Positions 1 to 7,949 of a stretch of DNA of 34,093 nucleotides are shown here, piece after piece. How positions within the stretch are numbered: the first letter of the stretch is position 1; the number at the start of each line of letters is the position of its first letter. Made by a program: the position numbers and the translations under genes. Below the pieces are notes generated by a model that did no database searches, was not told where the DNA came from, and was given only the letters and a program-made list of their open reading frames with translations. Source of the stretch: DATJOQ01 sp050010455 (lineage in GTDB: Bacteria; Desulfobacterota; Binatia; Binatales; Binataceae); the NCBI GenBank assembly GCA_050010455.1, contig JBEKLA010000016.1, positions 1 to 34,093 on the forward strand, given 5' to 3'.

Positions 1-150
1 ACTGATCGTGGTCAGCACGCTGGTCACTTCGACCACGAACATGACCGGATTCTTGACCATCAGCCGCGGGTCGAGCTTCCATAGCGAATCGACGCTGGCG
101 CGCCTGACTATCTTGCCGTCCCAGAGTGAGATTTGTTTTGCGCTTGCCAT
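1..150 (-). CDS. kdpB: Potassium-transporting ATPase subunit B, N-terminal fragment
   Basis: KdpB is the P-type ATPase subunit that hydrolyses ATP to drive K+ uptake through KdpA in the inner membrane. Only the first 50 codons are present and the gene runs off the left edge, so the phosphorylation and ATP-binding sites cannot be seen. The visible N-terminus contains the family-typical stretch KLDPRLMVKNPVMFVVEV just before the first membrane helix. The ATG is at 148-150, 15 bp after the kdpA stop, with a purine-rich leader (AAGAAAG). Position and order (F-A-B) match the standard kdp operon. kdpC and any kdpDE would lie outside the window. Identity is secure from the motif plus the kdpA neighbour. 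Confidence 0.93.
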   Translation of the reverse strand, partial: MASAKQISLWDGKIVRRASVDSLWKLDPRLMVKNPVMFVVEVTSVLTTIS

Positions 151-165
151 TGCTTTCTTTCTTGC

Positions 166-1893
166 TTAGTAGGTCTTGCCCGCCAGCATCTGGAAGTGTT
201 CGACCACCGGCCCCAGTGCGAGCGCCGGGAAAAAGGTCAGCGCGCCCACGATCAAGATCACTCCGACCAGCAGCGCGGCGAACAGCCATCCATTGGTCGG
301 GAAGGTGCCGGCGCTGGGCGGAATCGATTTCTTCGGCGCCAGCGAGCCCGCCAGCGCGAGCGCCGGAATCGCCATCATGAAGCGCCCGAGCAGCATCGCG
401 AACGCGATCATCCAATTGTAGAAGTTCGTGTTGGCGTTAAGGCCGGCGAACGCCGACCCATTATTCGCCGCCGCCTCCGAAAAAGCGTAGAGAATCTGCG
501 TAAAGCCGTGCGGCCCGGGATTACTGATTCCAGCGCGGCCCGCGGGTAAAACCAATGCCGCCGCCGTCGCGAAAAGGATCACGGTCGGGAAGATCAGGAC
601 GTACAGCATCGCCAGCTTCATCTCGCGCGACTCGATCTTCTTGCCCAGATACTCGGGCGTACGCCCCACCATCAGGCCGGCGATAAATACCGACAGGATC
701 GCCATCACCAGCATCCCGTACACCCCCGACCCGACCCCGCCAAAGATTACTTCGCCGAGCTGCATGTTGACCAACGGCACCAGCCCGCCCAGCGGCGTAA
801 AGCTGTCGTGCATCGCGTTTACCGCGCCGCACGACGTATCCGTGGTTACCGTGGCCCATAGCGCCGAATCCACGATACCGAAGCGGGTCTCCTTGCCCTC
901 CATGTTGCCGCCGCTTTGATCCGCCGACGCCTCCTGATTGATTCCCAGCGCGGCCAGCTCCGGATTTCCGCGCTGTTCGCTCCACACCGCCGTCGCCGCC
1001 CCCATCACGAACAGCAGCACCATCGCCGCGAACAGCGCCCAGCCCTGGCGCGTGTCTCCCGCCATCCGGCCGAAGGTGTTGGTCAGCCCCGCACCGATCG
1101 CGAAAATCGCGAGCATCTCGATCAGATTGGTGAGCGGTGTCGGATTTTCGAAAGGATGCGCCGAGTTGGCGTTGAAGAAACCGCCGCCATTGGTGCCCAG
1201 CTCTTTGATAATCTCCTGCGACGCAACCGGTCCTTGCGGAACGACTTGTTCGGCGCCCTCGACCGTCTTTACGTGCGTATAGGCGTTGAAGTTCTGCGGC
1301 ACCCCCTGCCACACCAGAATCAGCGCGAACAGGATGCACAGCGGCAGCAGAATCCATAACGTGGCACGCGTCAGATCGAACCAGAAGTTGCCGATCGCCT
1401 TCGCCGTGCGGCGCGTGAAGCCGCGGATAATCGCGATCGCGATCGCGATTCCGGCCGCCGCCGAAACGAAGTTGTGAAACGCCAGCCCCGCCATCTGGGT
1501 CAGATAGCTCATCGTGGTTTCGCCACTGTAGGCTTGCCAGTTGGTGTTGGTGGCGAAACTTGCCGCGGTGTTGAAAGCGAGGCCAGGAGGAACCGCCGCC
1601 AATCCTTGGGGATTGAGCGGCAGCACCCCCTGTAAACGCTCAATCGCGTACAAAAGGATCATCCCGACCACGCTGAACACCAGCATGTCGGCGGTGTACT
1701 CGAACCAGGTCATCTCGTTTTCGGGATGGACGCCACAGACCCGGTAGATCAGGCGCTCGAGCCGCCCCATCACGGGATCAAGGAACGTCCGTTCTCCGGC
1801 GAAAACCTTGGTCATGTAGGCGCCGAGCGGAACGGTAACCAGCGCCACCAGGCTCAGGAATATCCCGACCTGGAGGATAGCGTTTGTAGTCAT
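166..1893 (-). CDS. kdpA: Potassium-transporting ATPase subunit A
   Basis: KdpA is the K+-binding, channel-like membrane subunit of the high-affinity KdpFABC pump. The 575-residue product has the usual family length and about ten hydrophobic segments. The four degenerate selectivity-filter regions can be read: TNTNWQ near residue 115, the GTNGGGFFNANSAHPFENP region near 235-250, TTDTSCGAVN near 350, and AAANNGSAF near 475. The ATG at 1891-1893 has an AAGGA ribosome site and lies 22 bp after the kdpF stop. It is co-directional with kdpF and kdpB, so one operon is likely. Known family regulation is low K+ through KdpDE, but no regulator is visible here. A GCGATC triplication at 1431-1450 simply encodes an Ile-Ala run in a helix. 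Confidence 0.98.
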   Translation of the reverse strand: MTTNAILQVGIFLSLVALVTVPLGAYMTKVFAGERTFLDPVMGRLERLIYRVCGVHPENEMTWFEYTADMLVFSVVGMILLYAIERLQGVLPLNPQGLAAVPPGLAFNTAASFATNTNWQAYSGETTMSYLTQMAGLAFHNFVSAAAGIAIAIAIIRGFTRRTAKAIGNFWFDLTRATLWILLPLCILFALILVWQGVPQNFNAYTHVKTVEGAEQVVPQGPVASQEIIKELGTNGGGFFNANSAHPFENPTPLTNLIEMLAIFAIGAGLTNTFGRMAGDTRQGWALFAAMVLLFVMGAATAVWSEQRGNPELAALGINQEASADQSGGNMEGKETRFGIVDSALWATVTTDTSCGAVNAMHDSFTPLGGLVPLVNMQLGEVIFGGVGSGVYGMLVMAILSVFIAGLMVGRTPEYLGKKIESREMKLAMLYVLIFPTVILFATAAALVLPAGRAGISNPGPHGFTQILYAFSEAAANNGSAFAGLNANTNFYNWMIAFAMLLGRFMMAIPALALAGSLAPKKSIPPSAGTFPTNGWLFAALLVGVILIVGALTFFPALALGPVVEHFQMLAGKTY

Positions 1894-1915
1894 TTCGTCC
1901 TTGGACTCCCCGCGA

Positions 1916-2008
1916 CTAGAAATTCTCGGGCTTCAAAAGCGCGTACACCAGGTAGACCAGCAAACCCAGCGACACGAGCGAGCCGAGGACCAGCTCCCAT
2001 GGAGTCAT
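1916..2008 (-). CDS. kdpF: KdpF small subunit of the Kdp pump
   Basis: This 30-residue peptide, read directly from the bases, is a single hydrophobic helix ending in YLVYALLKPENF, the characteristic KdpF ending (tyrosines, ALL(R/K)PE, aromatic-rich tail). KdpF sits in the membrane against KdpA and stabilises the complex. The ATG at 2006-2008 overlaps the stop of the upstream 27-codon ORF (ATGA), which suggests translational coupling. The kdpA start follows 22 bp after its stop. It is short enough to be missed by automatic gene finders. Confidence 0.9.
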   Translation of the reverse strand: MTPWELVLGSLVSLGLLVYLVYALLKPENF

Positions 2009-2088
2009 AAGAGGTTACATCCCTTGACGTAGGCGAGCGCCACGATGAAGAAGGCGACCGTACTGGCGATAACCAGAAAATCCTGCAT
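2005..2088 (-). CDS. 27-residue membrane peptide at the head of the kdp operon
   Basis: A tiny ORF begins with ATG at 2086-2088 and ends in TGA overlapping the kdpF start by four bases (ATGA). The product begins MQDFLVIASTVAFFIVALAY and ends VKGCNLL. It is therefore one predicted transmembrane helix followed by a short tail with a single cysteine. The length, helix and four-base coupling resemble a genuine small membrane protein. From memory, similar peptides ending in a (V/R)-(K/R)-(G/A)-C motif occur before kdpF in other bacteria, but I cannot check this here. No strong Shine-Dalgarno is visible upstream, which lowers confidence. Role unknown; an extra accessory helix of the Kdp pump is a plausible inference. 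Confidence 0.6.
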   Translation of the reverse strand: MQDFLVIASTVAFFIVALAYVKGCNLL

Positions 2089-2356
2089 GAACCGAAGCTA
2101 CCAAGTGGTCAGCAAAGCTTCAAATGTTTCTTTTCAAAGTGAAATGCGCATTGCACTTTTTTGATAACCAAAAATTTCAGTTCCGCCAACGCTTTGCGAC
2201 GCCAGGACTTTATCCTTTCGCATCTTGTAACGTTCAAATAAGATTTTTGAAAAGAGCTGTCCGCCTGCTGTTTTGCCCGCTGCGGAGGCGGGCGATGAAA
2301 CAACCGGCGGGCCGATTTGAAGATAACCGTACGCTAGCAAACTCAGGAGGCAAAAC
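2089..2356. promoter_or_regulatory. AT-rich divergent intergenic region between kdp and osmC
   Basis: This 268 bp gap separates two divergent units and is clearly more AT-rich than the surrounding genes, so it should hold both promoters. Visible structure includes a perfect 10 bp palindrome AATGCGCATT near 2147-2156 followed by a T run. There is also a 6 bp hairpin GCCCGC/GCGGGC at 2275-2280 and 2288-2293 in the osmC leader. No convincing -35/-10 pair with correct spacing was found, and no ORF in it looks like protein. Confidence 0.5.
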
Positions 2357-2785
2357 ATGAAACGCACCGCATCGGCCGTGTGGATGGGCGATTTGAAACA
2401 AGGCAAGGGCTCGATTTCCACTCAGAGTGGCGTGCTCAAGGATACCCAATATTCGTTCACGACCCGTTTCGAGAGCGGCATCGGCACCAATCCCGAAGAG
2501 CTGATCGCCGCCGCGCACGCCGGATGCTTCACGATGGCGCTGTCGGCGTCCCTGGGCCGGGCCGGATTCACTCCGGAGCGCCTTGCGACGCAGGCCACGC
2601 TCGCCCTGGAGCAGGTCCAGGGTAGCTGGACCATCACCACCGTCCACCTCGAGACCAGCGCGCGCATTCCCAACATCACGCGCGAGAAATTCGAGGAGAT
2701 CGCCGCCGACGCGAAAGCCAACTGCCCGGTCTCCCGCGTGCTCAACGCCAAGGTCTCGCTCGACGCGAAGCTCGAGGCGGCGTAA
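2357..2785 (+). CDS. osmC: OsmC-type organic hydroperoxide peroxidase
   Basis: OsmC proteins are cytoplasmic cysteine peroxidases that reduce organic hydroperoxides and are often induced by osmotic stress. The 142-residue product matches the family length. It carries both catalytic cysteines, Cys57 in AAAHAGCFTMALS and Cys123 in ANCPVSRVLNA, in register with the Cys59/Cys125 pair of E. coli OsmC. The PEELI segment before the first cysteine is also typical. The ATG has a strong AGGAGG ribosome site about 7 bp upstream. It stands alone, divergent from kdp. A co-location of osmotic K+ uptake and OsmC is suggestive but not proof of shared control. OsmC rather than Ohr is favoured by the flanking sequence of both cysteines. 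Confidence 0.95.
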   Translation: MKRTASAVWMGDLKQGKGSISTQSGVLKDTQYSFTTRFESGIGTNPEELIAAAHAGCFTMALSASLGRAGFTPERLATQATLALEQVQGSWTITTVHLETSARIPNITREKFEEIAADAKANCPVSRVLNAKVSLDAKLEAA

Positions 2786-2801
2786 GCGTTTGACGACAAA
2801 A

Positions 2802-2827
2802 GCGGCGCTCGCACGAGCCGGCGCCGC
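2802..2827. terminator. Hairpin between osmC and tRNA-Arg
   Basis: A 7 bp GC-only stem (GCGGCGC at 2802-2808 with GCGCCGC at 2821-2827) lies 17 bp after the osmC stop. On the minus strand it is followed by TTTTGTC, so it fits better as an end for the tRNA-Arg/pho side, and may serve osmC weakly from the other direction. Confidence 0.45.
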
Positions 2828-2869
2828 ACAACGCTGCGATCAATCGTTCTCCGCACGCAGGCTTTGGAT

Positions 2870-2946
2870 TGGCGCGCCCTGAGGGATTTGAACCCCCGAC
2901 CTACAGATCCGTAGTCTGCCGCTCTAATCCGCTGAGCTAAGGGCGC
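2870..2946 (-). tRNA. tRNA-Arg(ACG)
   Basis: The minus strand folds into a full cloverleaf. The acceptor is GCGCCCT paired with AGGGCGC, the D arm starts TAGCTC and closes GAGC, and the anticodon stem GCAGA/TCTGT encloses the loop CTACGGA, giving anticodon ACG. The T arm contains GGTTCAAAT. The discriminator is G and the CCA end is encoded. A34 would be deaminated to inosine by TadA to read CGU, CGC and CGA. It lies between osmC and phoR. Confidence 0.96.
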
Positions 2947-2997
2947 GCCCGGAACTCACCACTGTTCTACATTCGCCGAGCATTCGCAAGACGGCCC

Positions 2998-4392
2998 TCA
3001 CGCGATCGCCGATTGTGCCTGCTCGCACGGGATACTCACCCGCACGGTCGTGCCCTCGCGCACGCGGCTCTCGATTTTGAGCCGCCCGCGATGGAGCTGC
3101 ACGATATGCTTGACGATCGCCAGCCCAAGCCCCGTGCCGCCCAGCTCGCGCGATCGCGCCCGGTCGACGCGATAGAAGCGCTCGGTCAGCCGCGGTATAT
3201 GCGCCGCCGGAATTCCTTCGCCGGTATCGCTGACCGCCAGCTCGACACTCGCCGGCGCTTCGGCATCCTCGGCCCGCCGCGCCATCGCGGTCACACGTCC
3301 GCCGCGCGGCGTGTACTTGATCGCGTTGTCGAGCAAATTAAGCATCAGTTGATGCAAGCGGTCGTGATCGGCCCACATCTCGGGCAGCTCGGCCGCCGCC
3401 TCGACGCTGAGCGTTATGCCGTGCTTCTCGGCCGGCTCGCGCATCAGCTCGGTGGTCTCCTCGAGCAGATGCACCGGATCGACCGGCTCCAGTTTGAGCG
3501 GCGTCAGGCCCCGTTCGAGATCCGATAGCGTGAGCAGGTCATCGATCAGCCTCGCCAGCCGCTTGGCCTGGCGCTCGATTATGCCGAGGAAGCGATGCTG
3601 CGTCTCGGGATCGTCGACGCCGCGCAGCAGCGTCTCCGCATATCCGCACAGCGCGCTTAGCGGCGTGCGCACCTCGTGGGTGAGATTGGCAACGAAATCG
3701 GCGCGCACGTTCTCGTAGGCCTTGAGATCGGTGATATCCGAAAACACCAGCACCCGCGCCGCCGCCACGCCCTTGGCCGCGCGCAGCGGTGCGGCGTTGA
3801 CGCGAAGATGGCCCTGCCTGGGATGGGCGATCGCCAGCTCAGCGGTCATCATCCGTGGCTCGGTGGCCGCGGTCGAGCGCGCAACGAACTCTTGCAAGCG
3901 GGGGTCGCGGCACAGTTCGACGAAATTGCGCCCGCGATAATCGGCCTCGGGATTGAGCGCGAACAGCTCGCGCGCCGCGCCATTGATCAGCACCACTTCG
4001 CCGCCGCTTCCGGTCACCACCACCGCCTCGCGCATGCCGCGCAGGATGGCGTCAAACTCGTCGCGCTGCTCGGCAAGCGTATCGAGTTCACCCAGCAACG
4101 CCTCCACCGCCGCGAACAGGCGCCGCTGCGCGGAACCGATCGGCCCTTCGAGGGCCAGGTACGCAGGCGCGCGATTCCCTTCCAGCGCCCGCGCCATCGC
4201 TTCCAGATTCTCTACGTTGCGCGCCGCGGCGCTCCGCACCGCCCCGCGCACCACCAGGCCCCCCACGAGGCTCATCGCGACGCACGCCGCGATCCACGAG
4301 ATCGGCACGCTCCCGGTCACCGCGATTATCAGCAGCATCAGAACCGGCGGGCCGATACTGAGTATAATCCCTGCCGCCACACGCGACTGCAT
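2998..4392 (-). CDS. phoR: Phosphate regulon sensor histidine kinase PhoR
   Basis: PhoR is the inner-membrane kinase that, inhibited by PstSCAB-PhoU when phosphate is plentiful, phosphorylates PhoB when it is scarce. The 464-residue product has two close N-terminal membrane helices (about residues 8-26 and 31-50) with almost no periplasmic loop, as in PhoR. A PAS domain follows (about 110-220, with AVVVTGSGGEVVLINGAA). Next is the H box ANLTHEVRTPLSAL with His239, then the N box LLDNAIKYTPRGG, the G1 box DTGEGIP and the G2 box GTGLGLAIVKHIVQLHRG. Its start is 4 bp from the phoB stop. Identity as PhoR rests on domain order and on phoB, phoU and pstB immediately upstream. Confidence 0.94.
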   Translation of the reverse strand: MQSRVAAGIILSIGPPVLMLLIIAVTGSVPISWIAACVAMSLVGGLVVRGAVRSAAARNVENLEAMARALEGNRAPAYLALEGPIGSAQRRLFAAVEALLGELDTLAEQRDEFDAILRGMREAVVVTGSGGEVVLINGAARELFALNPEADYRGRNFVELCRDPRLQEFVARSTAATEPRMMTAELAIAHPRQGHLRVNAAPLRAAKGVAAARVLVFSDITDLKAYENVRADFVANLTHEVRTPLSALCGYAETLLRGVDDPETQHRFLGIIERQAKRLARLIDDLLTLSDLERGLTPLKLEPVDPVHLLEETTELMREPAEKHGITLSVEAAAELPEMWADHDRLHQLMLNLLDNAIKYTPRGGRVTAMARRAEDAEAPASVELAVSDTGEGIPAAHIPRLTERFYRVDRARSRELGGTGLGLAIVKHIVQLHRGRLKIESRVREGTTVRVSIPCEQAQSAIA

Positions 4393-4396
4393 CGCG

Positions 4397-5110
4397 CTAC
4401 CCTAGCGACTCGGGATCGCAGCGATAGCCGACGCCGCGCACCGTCAGGATCAATTCCGGATTGTTGTCGTCACGCTCGACCTGGCGGCGCAGCCGCCGGA
4501 TATGGACGTCGACCGTGCGCGGCTCGACGAAGGTCTCGCGCCCCCACACCAGATCGAGCAGCTGCTCGCGCGTGTAGACGCGTCCCGGATGCTGGACGAA
4601 GAATTTCAGCAGCTCGAACTCGCGCACCGAAAGCTGGCGCGCCTGGCCGTCGACCGTCACCTGATAGGTGCCGAAATCGATCCGCAGCCGCCCCCGCTCG
4701 TACACCCCTTCCGCCTGCGGCTCGACCGCGGCTTGCGCGCGGCGCAGCAGGCCCTTGATTCGCGCCAACAGCTCGCGCGGACTGAACGGCTTGACGACGT
4801 AATCGTCAGCACCCATCTCCAGGCCCAGTATCCGGTCCACCTCTTCACCGCGCGCGGTCAGGATCAGGATCGGCATCGCCGCGGTCGCCGGCGTCGCGCG
4901 CAGCTTGCGGCACAGCTCCAACCCCGGCATCCCGGGCAGCATCAGGTCGAGGATCAGCAGCTCGGGCGCATGGCGCTCGATCATCCGAATCGCCTCGCCC
5001 CCGTCGGCCGCCTGCTCGACCGCGAAACCTTCCCGTTCGAGGTTGTAGCGCAACAATTCGCGGATATCGGCGTCGTCTTCGACCACCAGCACCGCGGGGC
5101 GCGGTCCCAT
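4397..5110 (-). CDS. phoB: Phosphate regulon response regulator PhoB
   Basis: This is an OmpR/PhoB-class transcription factor of 237 residues. The receiver domain (about 5-120) shows the acidic pocket EDD at 11-13, the phosphoacceptor Asp55 in ILDLMLPGMPG, Thr85 in ILTAR and Lys107 in VVKPFSPREL. The C-terminal winged helix (about 135-233) has REFELLKFF and VDVHIRRLRRQVE, ending in VRGVGYRC. The open frame continues upstream through phoU. I chose the ATG at 5108-5110 because the receiver begins directly after it; an in-frame GTG lies 8 codons upstream. It is flanked by phoU and phoR in a minus-strand run. No Pho box was recognisable in the short gaps. Confidence 0.94.
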   Translation of the reverse strand: MGPRPAVLVVEDDADIRELLRYNLEREGFAVEQAADGGEAIRMIERHAPELLILDLMLPGMPGLELCRKLRATPATAAMPILILTARGEEVDRILGLEMGADDYVVKPFSPRELLARIKGLLRRAQAAVEPQAEGVYERGRLRIDFGTYQVTVDGQARQLSVREFELLKFFVQHPGRVYTREQLLDLVWGRETFVEPRTVDVHIRRLRRQVERDDNNPELILTVRGVGYRCDPESLG

Positions 5111-5136
5111 CCGCTCACTGCTCACCCCAACACCGG

Positions 5137-5826
5137 TCACTGCTTGGTCTTGTCCATGTGGCGGATTGTCTTGCCCTTGACCATGAACACCACCATCTCG
5201 GCGACATTGCTGGCGTGGTCGGCGATCCGTTCCAGATTCTTCGACACGAACAGGATTCGCGCGCCGCGGCTGATCGTATGCGGGTCCTCGGCCATGTAGC
5301 TCAGCAGTTCGCGGAAAATCTGGCCGTTTAGCTGATCCACCTCGTCGTCGCGATCCATCACTTGTTGCGCGAGATCGCAGTCGCCGCGCAGGAAAGCGTC
5401 GAGGCTGTCCTTCACCATCGATTCCGCGATACTCGCCATGCGCGGGATATCGATATAGCGCTTCAGCATCGGTTCTTCGTTCAGTTCGAGCGCCCGCTCG
5501 CATACGTTGACCGCAAGATCCCCGATCCGCTCCAGATCGTAGTTGATCTTGAGTCCGGTGGTGATGAAGCGCAGGTCGCCTGCCGCCGGCTGGCGCAACG
5601 CCAGCAGCCGGATACACATCGCGTCGATCTCGATGTCCATCCGGTTCACTTCGGCGTCGCGCGCGATTACCGCCCGCGCCTCGTCCGAGTCGCGGCTGAC
5701 CAGCGAATCCACGGCGTCGGCAATCTGGCGCTCGACCATCCCGCCCATTTTGAGCAGGCAGGTGCGCAGACCGCGCAATTCCTCTTCGTATTGACGATTC
5801 GTATGCTGCGGCTGCGGATTACTCAT
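5137..5826 (-). CDS. phoU: Phosphate signalling regulator PhoU
   Basis: PhoU links the Pst transporter to PhoR and restrains both phosphate uptake and the Pho response when phosphate is abundant. The 229-residue, all-helical product has the two related three-helix halves of the family. The acidic metal-binding motifs are visible in both halves, DAEVNRMDIEID in the first and DRDDEVDQLNG in the second. A GAGGCA ribosome site sits before the ATG, 14 bp after the pstB stop. It lies between pstB and phoB, a typical context. Length is normal. Confidence 0.95.
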   Translation of the reverse strand: MSNPQPQHTNRQYEEELRGLRTCLLKMGGMVERQIADAVDSLVSRDSDEARAVIARDAEVNRMDIEIDAMCIRLLALRQPAAGDLRFITTGLKINYDLERIGDLAVNVCERALELNEEPMLKRYIDIPRMASIAESMVKDSLDAFLRGDCDLAQQVMDRDDEVDQLNGQIFRELLSYMAEDPHTISRGARILFVSKNLERIADHASNVAEMVVFMVKGKTIRHMDKTKQ

Positions 5827-5840
5827 TGATTGCCTCGCGC

Positions 5841-6602
5841 CTAGCCGAAGCGGCCGGTGATATAGTCTTCGGTCTCGCGCCGTGTCGGATTGGTGAAAAT
5901 CTGATTGGTGTCGCCGAACTCGATCAACTCTCCATTATAGAGAAAGGCGGTGTAATCGGAAGCTCGCGCCGCCTGCTGCATATTGTGGGTCACGATTACG
6001 ATCGTATAGCTCGCTCGTAGTTCCAACAGCAGCTCCTCGATCCGCGCGCTCGATATCGGATCCAGCGCCGAGCACGGCTCGTCCAGCAACAACACTTCGG
6101 GCCTGACCGCCAGCGCCCGCGCGATACACAGCCGCTGCTGCTGCCCTCCCGACAGGCTGATTCCGGGCTGATGGAGGATATCCTTTACTTCATCCCACAG
6201 CGCCGCCTGGCGCAAGCTGCGCTCGACCATCTGCGATCGCTCCGCGCGGCCGGAGGCCAATCCGTTCAGCTTCAGCCCCGCCGCGACGTTGTCCCCGATC
6301 GACATGGTCGGAAACGGCGTCGGTCGCTGAAACACCATCCCGACCCGCCGCCGGATTCCCACCGGATCGACTCCGACACCGTAAATATTCTCTCCGTCCA
6401 GCACCACCTCGCCCTCGACCCTGGTCCCCGGCAGCACTTCATGCATCCGGTTGAGGCATCGCACCAACGTCGATTTGCCGCATCCCGACGGCCCGATGAT
6501 CGCGGTTATCTGACACTCGCTGATTCCGAGGTCTATTTCCTTGAGCGCGCGAACCGCTCCAAACCACGCGCTGAGACCGCGCACGGTCATCTTGTCAGCC
6601 AT
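5841..6602 (-). CDS. pstB: Phosphate ABC transporter ATP-binding protein PstB
   Basis: PstB is the ATPase of the PstSCAB phosphate importer and a partner of PhoU in signalling. The 253-residue protein has Walker A GPSGCGKST (37-45), a Q loop at VFQRPTPFP (about 90-98), signature SGGQQQR (151-157), Walker B VLLLDEPCSALDP (170-182) and switch His in VTHNMQQA. The FQRPTPFPTMSI segment and the end TRRETEDYITGRFG are hallmarks of PstB rather than other importers. The ATG has an AGGATAGG ribosome site. The permeases PstC and PstA and binding protein PstS are not upstream; serS is, 78 bp away. They must lie elsewhere or be missing. Confidence 0.95.
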   Translation of the reverse strand: MADKMTVRGLSAWFGAVRALKEIDLGISECQITAIIGPSGCGKSTLVRCLNRMHEVLPGTRVEGEVVLDGENIYGVGVDPVGIRRRVGMVFQRPTPFPTMSIGDNVAAGLKLNGLASGRAERSQMVERSLRQAALWDEVKDILHQPGISLSGGQQQRLCIARALAVRPEVLLLDEPCSALDPISSARIEELLLELRASYTIVIVTHNMQQAARASDYTAFLYNGELIEFGDTNQIFTNPTRRETEDYITGRFG

Positions 6603-6680
6603 GCCCTATCCTGAAATCCCGCGGCCCGCTTCCGGCTCCGTCACCACGCCCGTATCTTAGCATGCTTGCCGCTCTTTCAC

Positions 6681-7949
6681 TCAGCGGATTACTTCGAGCC
6701 CGTCCATGTATGGCCGCAGCACTTCTGGCACTACCACCGATCCGTCCGCCTGCTGATAGTTCTCCAGCACCGCGATCAGCGTGCGCGGCAATCCCAGCCC
6801 CGAGCCGTTCAGCGTATGGGCCAGTTCCGGCTTGCCACCCTTCTGTGCGCGGAAGCGGATTTGCGCGCGCCGCGCCTGGAAATCCCAGCAGTTCGAGCAC
6901 GAACTGACTTCGAGCCATTCGCCGCATCCCGGCGCCCACATCTCGACGTCGTACTTGGACGCGGCCGCGAAGCCGAGGTCGCCCGTGCACATCTGGATCA
7001 CGCGGAACGGGATCTTCAGCCGCCGGCATACCTCGCACGCGTTCTCGACCAGCTTCAGCAGCTCGTCGTCCGAGGTCTCGGGCCTTACGATCTTCACCAT
7101 CTCGACCTTGTCGAACTGATGGCCGCGCTTGATCCCGCGCACGTCGCGCCCGGCCGACATCTTCTCGCGCCTGAAGCACGGCGTGTAAGCAGTGAGGTAA
7201 ATGGGCAGCCGCTCGCCGTCGAGGATTTCGCGCGCGTAGAGATTGGTCAGCGGCACCTCGGCGGTCGGGATAAACCAGTAATCCTCCTCGATATCGCGAT
7301 ACATCGTGTCGCGAAACTTGGGCAGATGCGCCGTGCCCAGCACCGCCGCTGCGTTCACCATCAGCGGCGGCACGATCTCCAGGTAGCCCTGCTCCTTGAT
7401 CTTCAGATCGAGCATCCAGGTTATCAGCGCGCGCTCCAGCCGCGCGCCCAGCCCGCTCAGGATATAAAAACGCGTGCCCGCGAGTTTCACCCCGCGCTCG
7501 AAATCGATAATTCCCAGCCGCTCGCCCAGCTCCCAATGCGGCAGCGGCTTGAACGGAAGCTCGCGAATCTCGCCTTCGCTCTTGACGATCCGGTTCTCGC
7601 TTTCGTCCTTGCCCACCGGCACGAACGGACGCGGGAGATTCGGCACTTCGAGCATCATTTCTTCGCAGCGGCGCTCGAGCTCGGCCAGCTCGCGCTCACC
7701 GGCCGCGATCCGCTCGCCCAACTCGCGCATCTCGGCGCGCCGCGCCTCGCGATCAGCCGGTGTGGCCTTGCCCAGATCCTTGGATTCGCGCGTACGCTGC
7801 GCCCGCATCTCGTCGAGCTGAAACTGCATGCGGCGGCGGCTGGCGTCGCATTCCAGGATACGATCGACCCCTTCCGGCTCGAAGCCGACCGACGCCAGTT
7901 GGCGCTTGACGGTCTCGGGATCGTCGCGAATTAACTTGATATCCAGCAT
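6681..7949 (-). CDS. serS: Seryl-tRNA synthetase
   Basis: SerS charges tRNA-Ser with serine and also tRNA-Sec where present. The 422-residue length is typical. The N-terminal coiled-coil arm that grips the tRNA long variable arm spans about residues 28-105, rich in Glu and Arg. Class II motif 2 is visible as CFRREKMSAGRDVRGIKRGHQF and motif 3 as NGSGLGLPRTLIAVLENYQ. The serine pocket region TAEVPLTNLY is present. The start MLDIKLIRDDPE is the standard family start. Its ATG abuts the yraN stop with no gap, so the two are probably co-transcribed, and pstB follows 78 bp downstream. Confidence 0.97.
   Translation of the reverse strand: MLDIKLIRDDPETVKRQLASVGFEPEGVDRILECDASRRRMQFQLDEMRAQRTRESKDLGKATPADREARRAEMRELGERIAAGERELAELERRCEEMMLEVPNLPRPFVPVGKDESENRIVKSEGEIRELPFKPLPHWELGERLGIIDFERGVKLAGTRFYILSGLGARLERALITWMLDLKIKEQGYLEIVPPLMVNAAAVLGTAHLPKFRDTMYRDIEEDYWFIPTAEVPLTNLYAREILDGERLPIYLTAYTPCFRREKMSAGRDVRGIKRGHQFDKVEMVKIVRPETSDDELLKLVENACEVCRRLKIPFRVIQMCTGDLGFAAASKYDVEMWAPGCGEWLEVSSCSNCWDFQARRAQIRFRAQKGGKPELAHTLNGSGLGLPRTLIAVLENYQQADGSVVVPEVLRPYMDGLEVIR

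Noticed and set aside
521..1357. 278-codon minus-strand frame inside kdpA
   Set aside because: Arg/Gly-rich product with no domain, entirely overlapped by the clear kdpA frame; a GC-rich shadow.
1431..1450. GCGATC hexamer repeated three times, like a regulatory or HIP1-type site
   Set aside because: It lies inside kdpA and encodes an Ile-Ala run in a membrane helix.
6603..6680. Pho box/promoter before pstB
   Set aside because: Only a weak TAAGAT was seen without a matching -35 or recognisable Pho box direct repeats.
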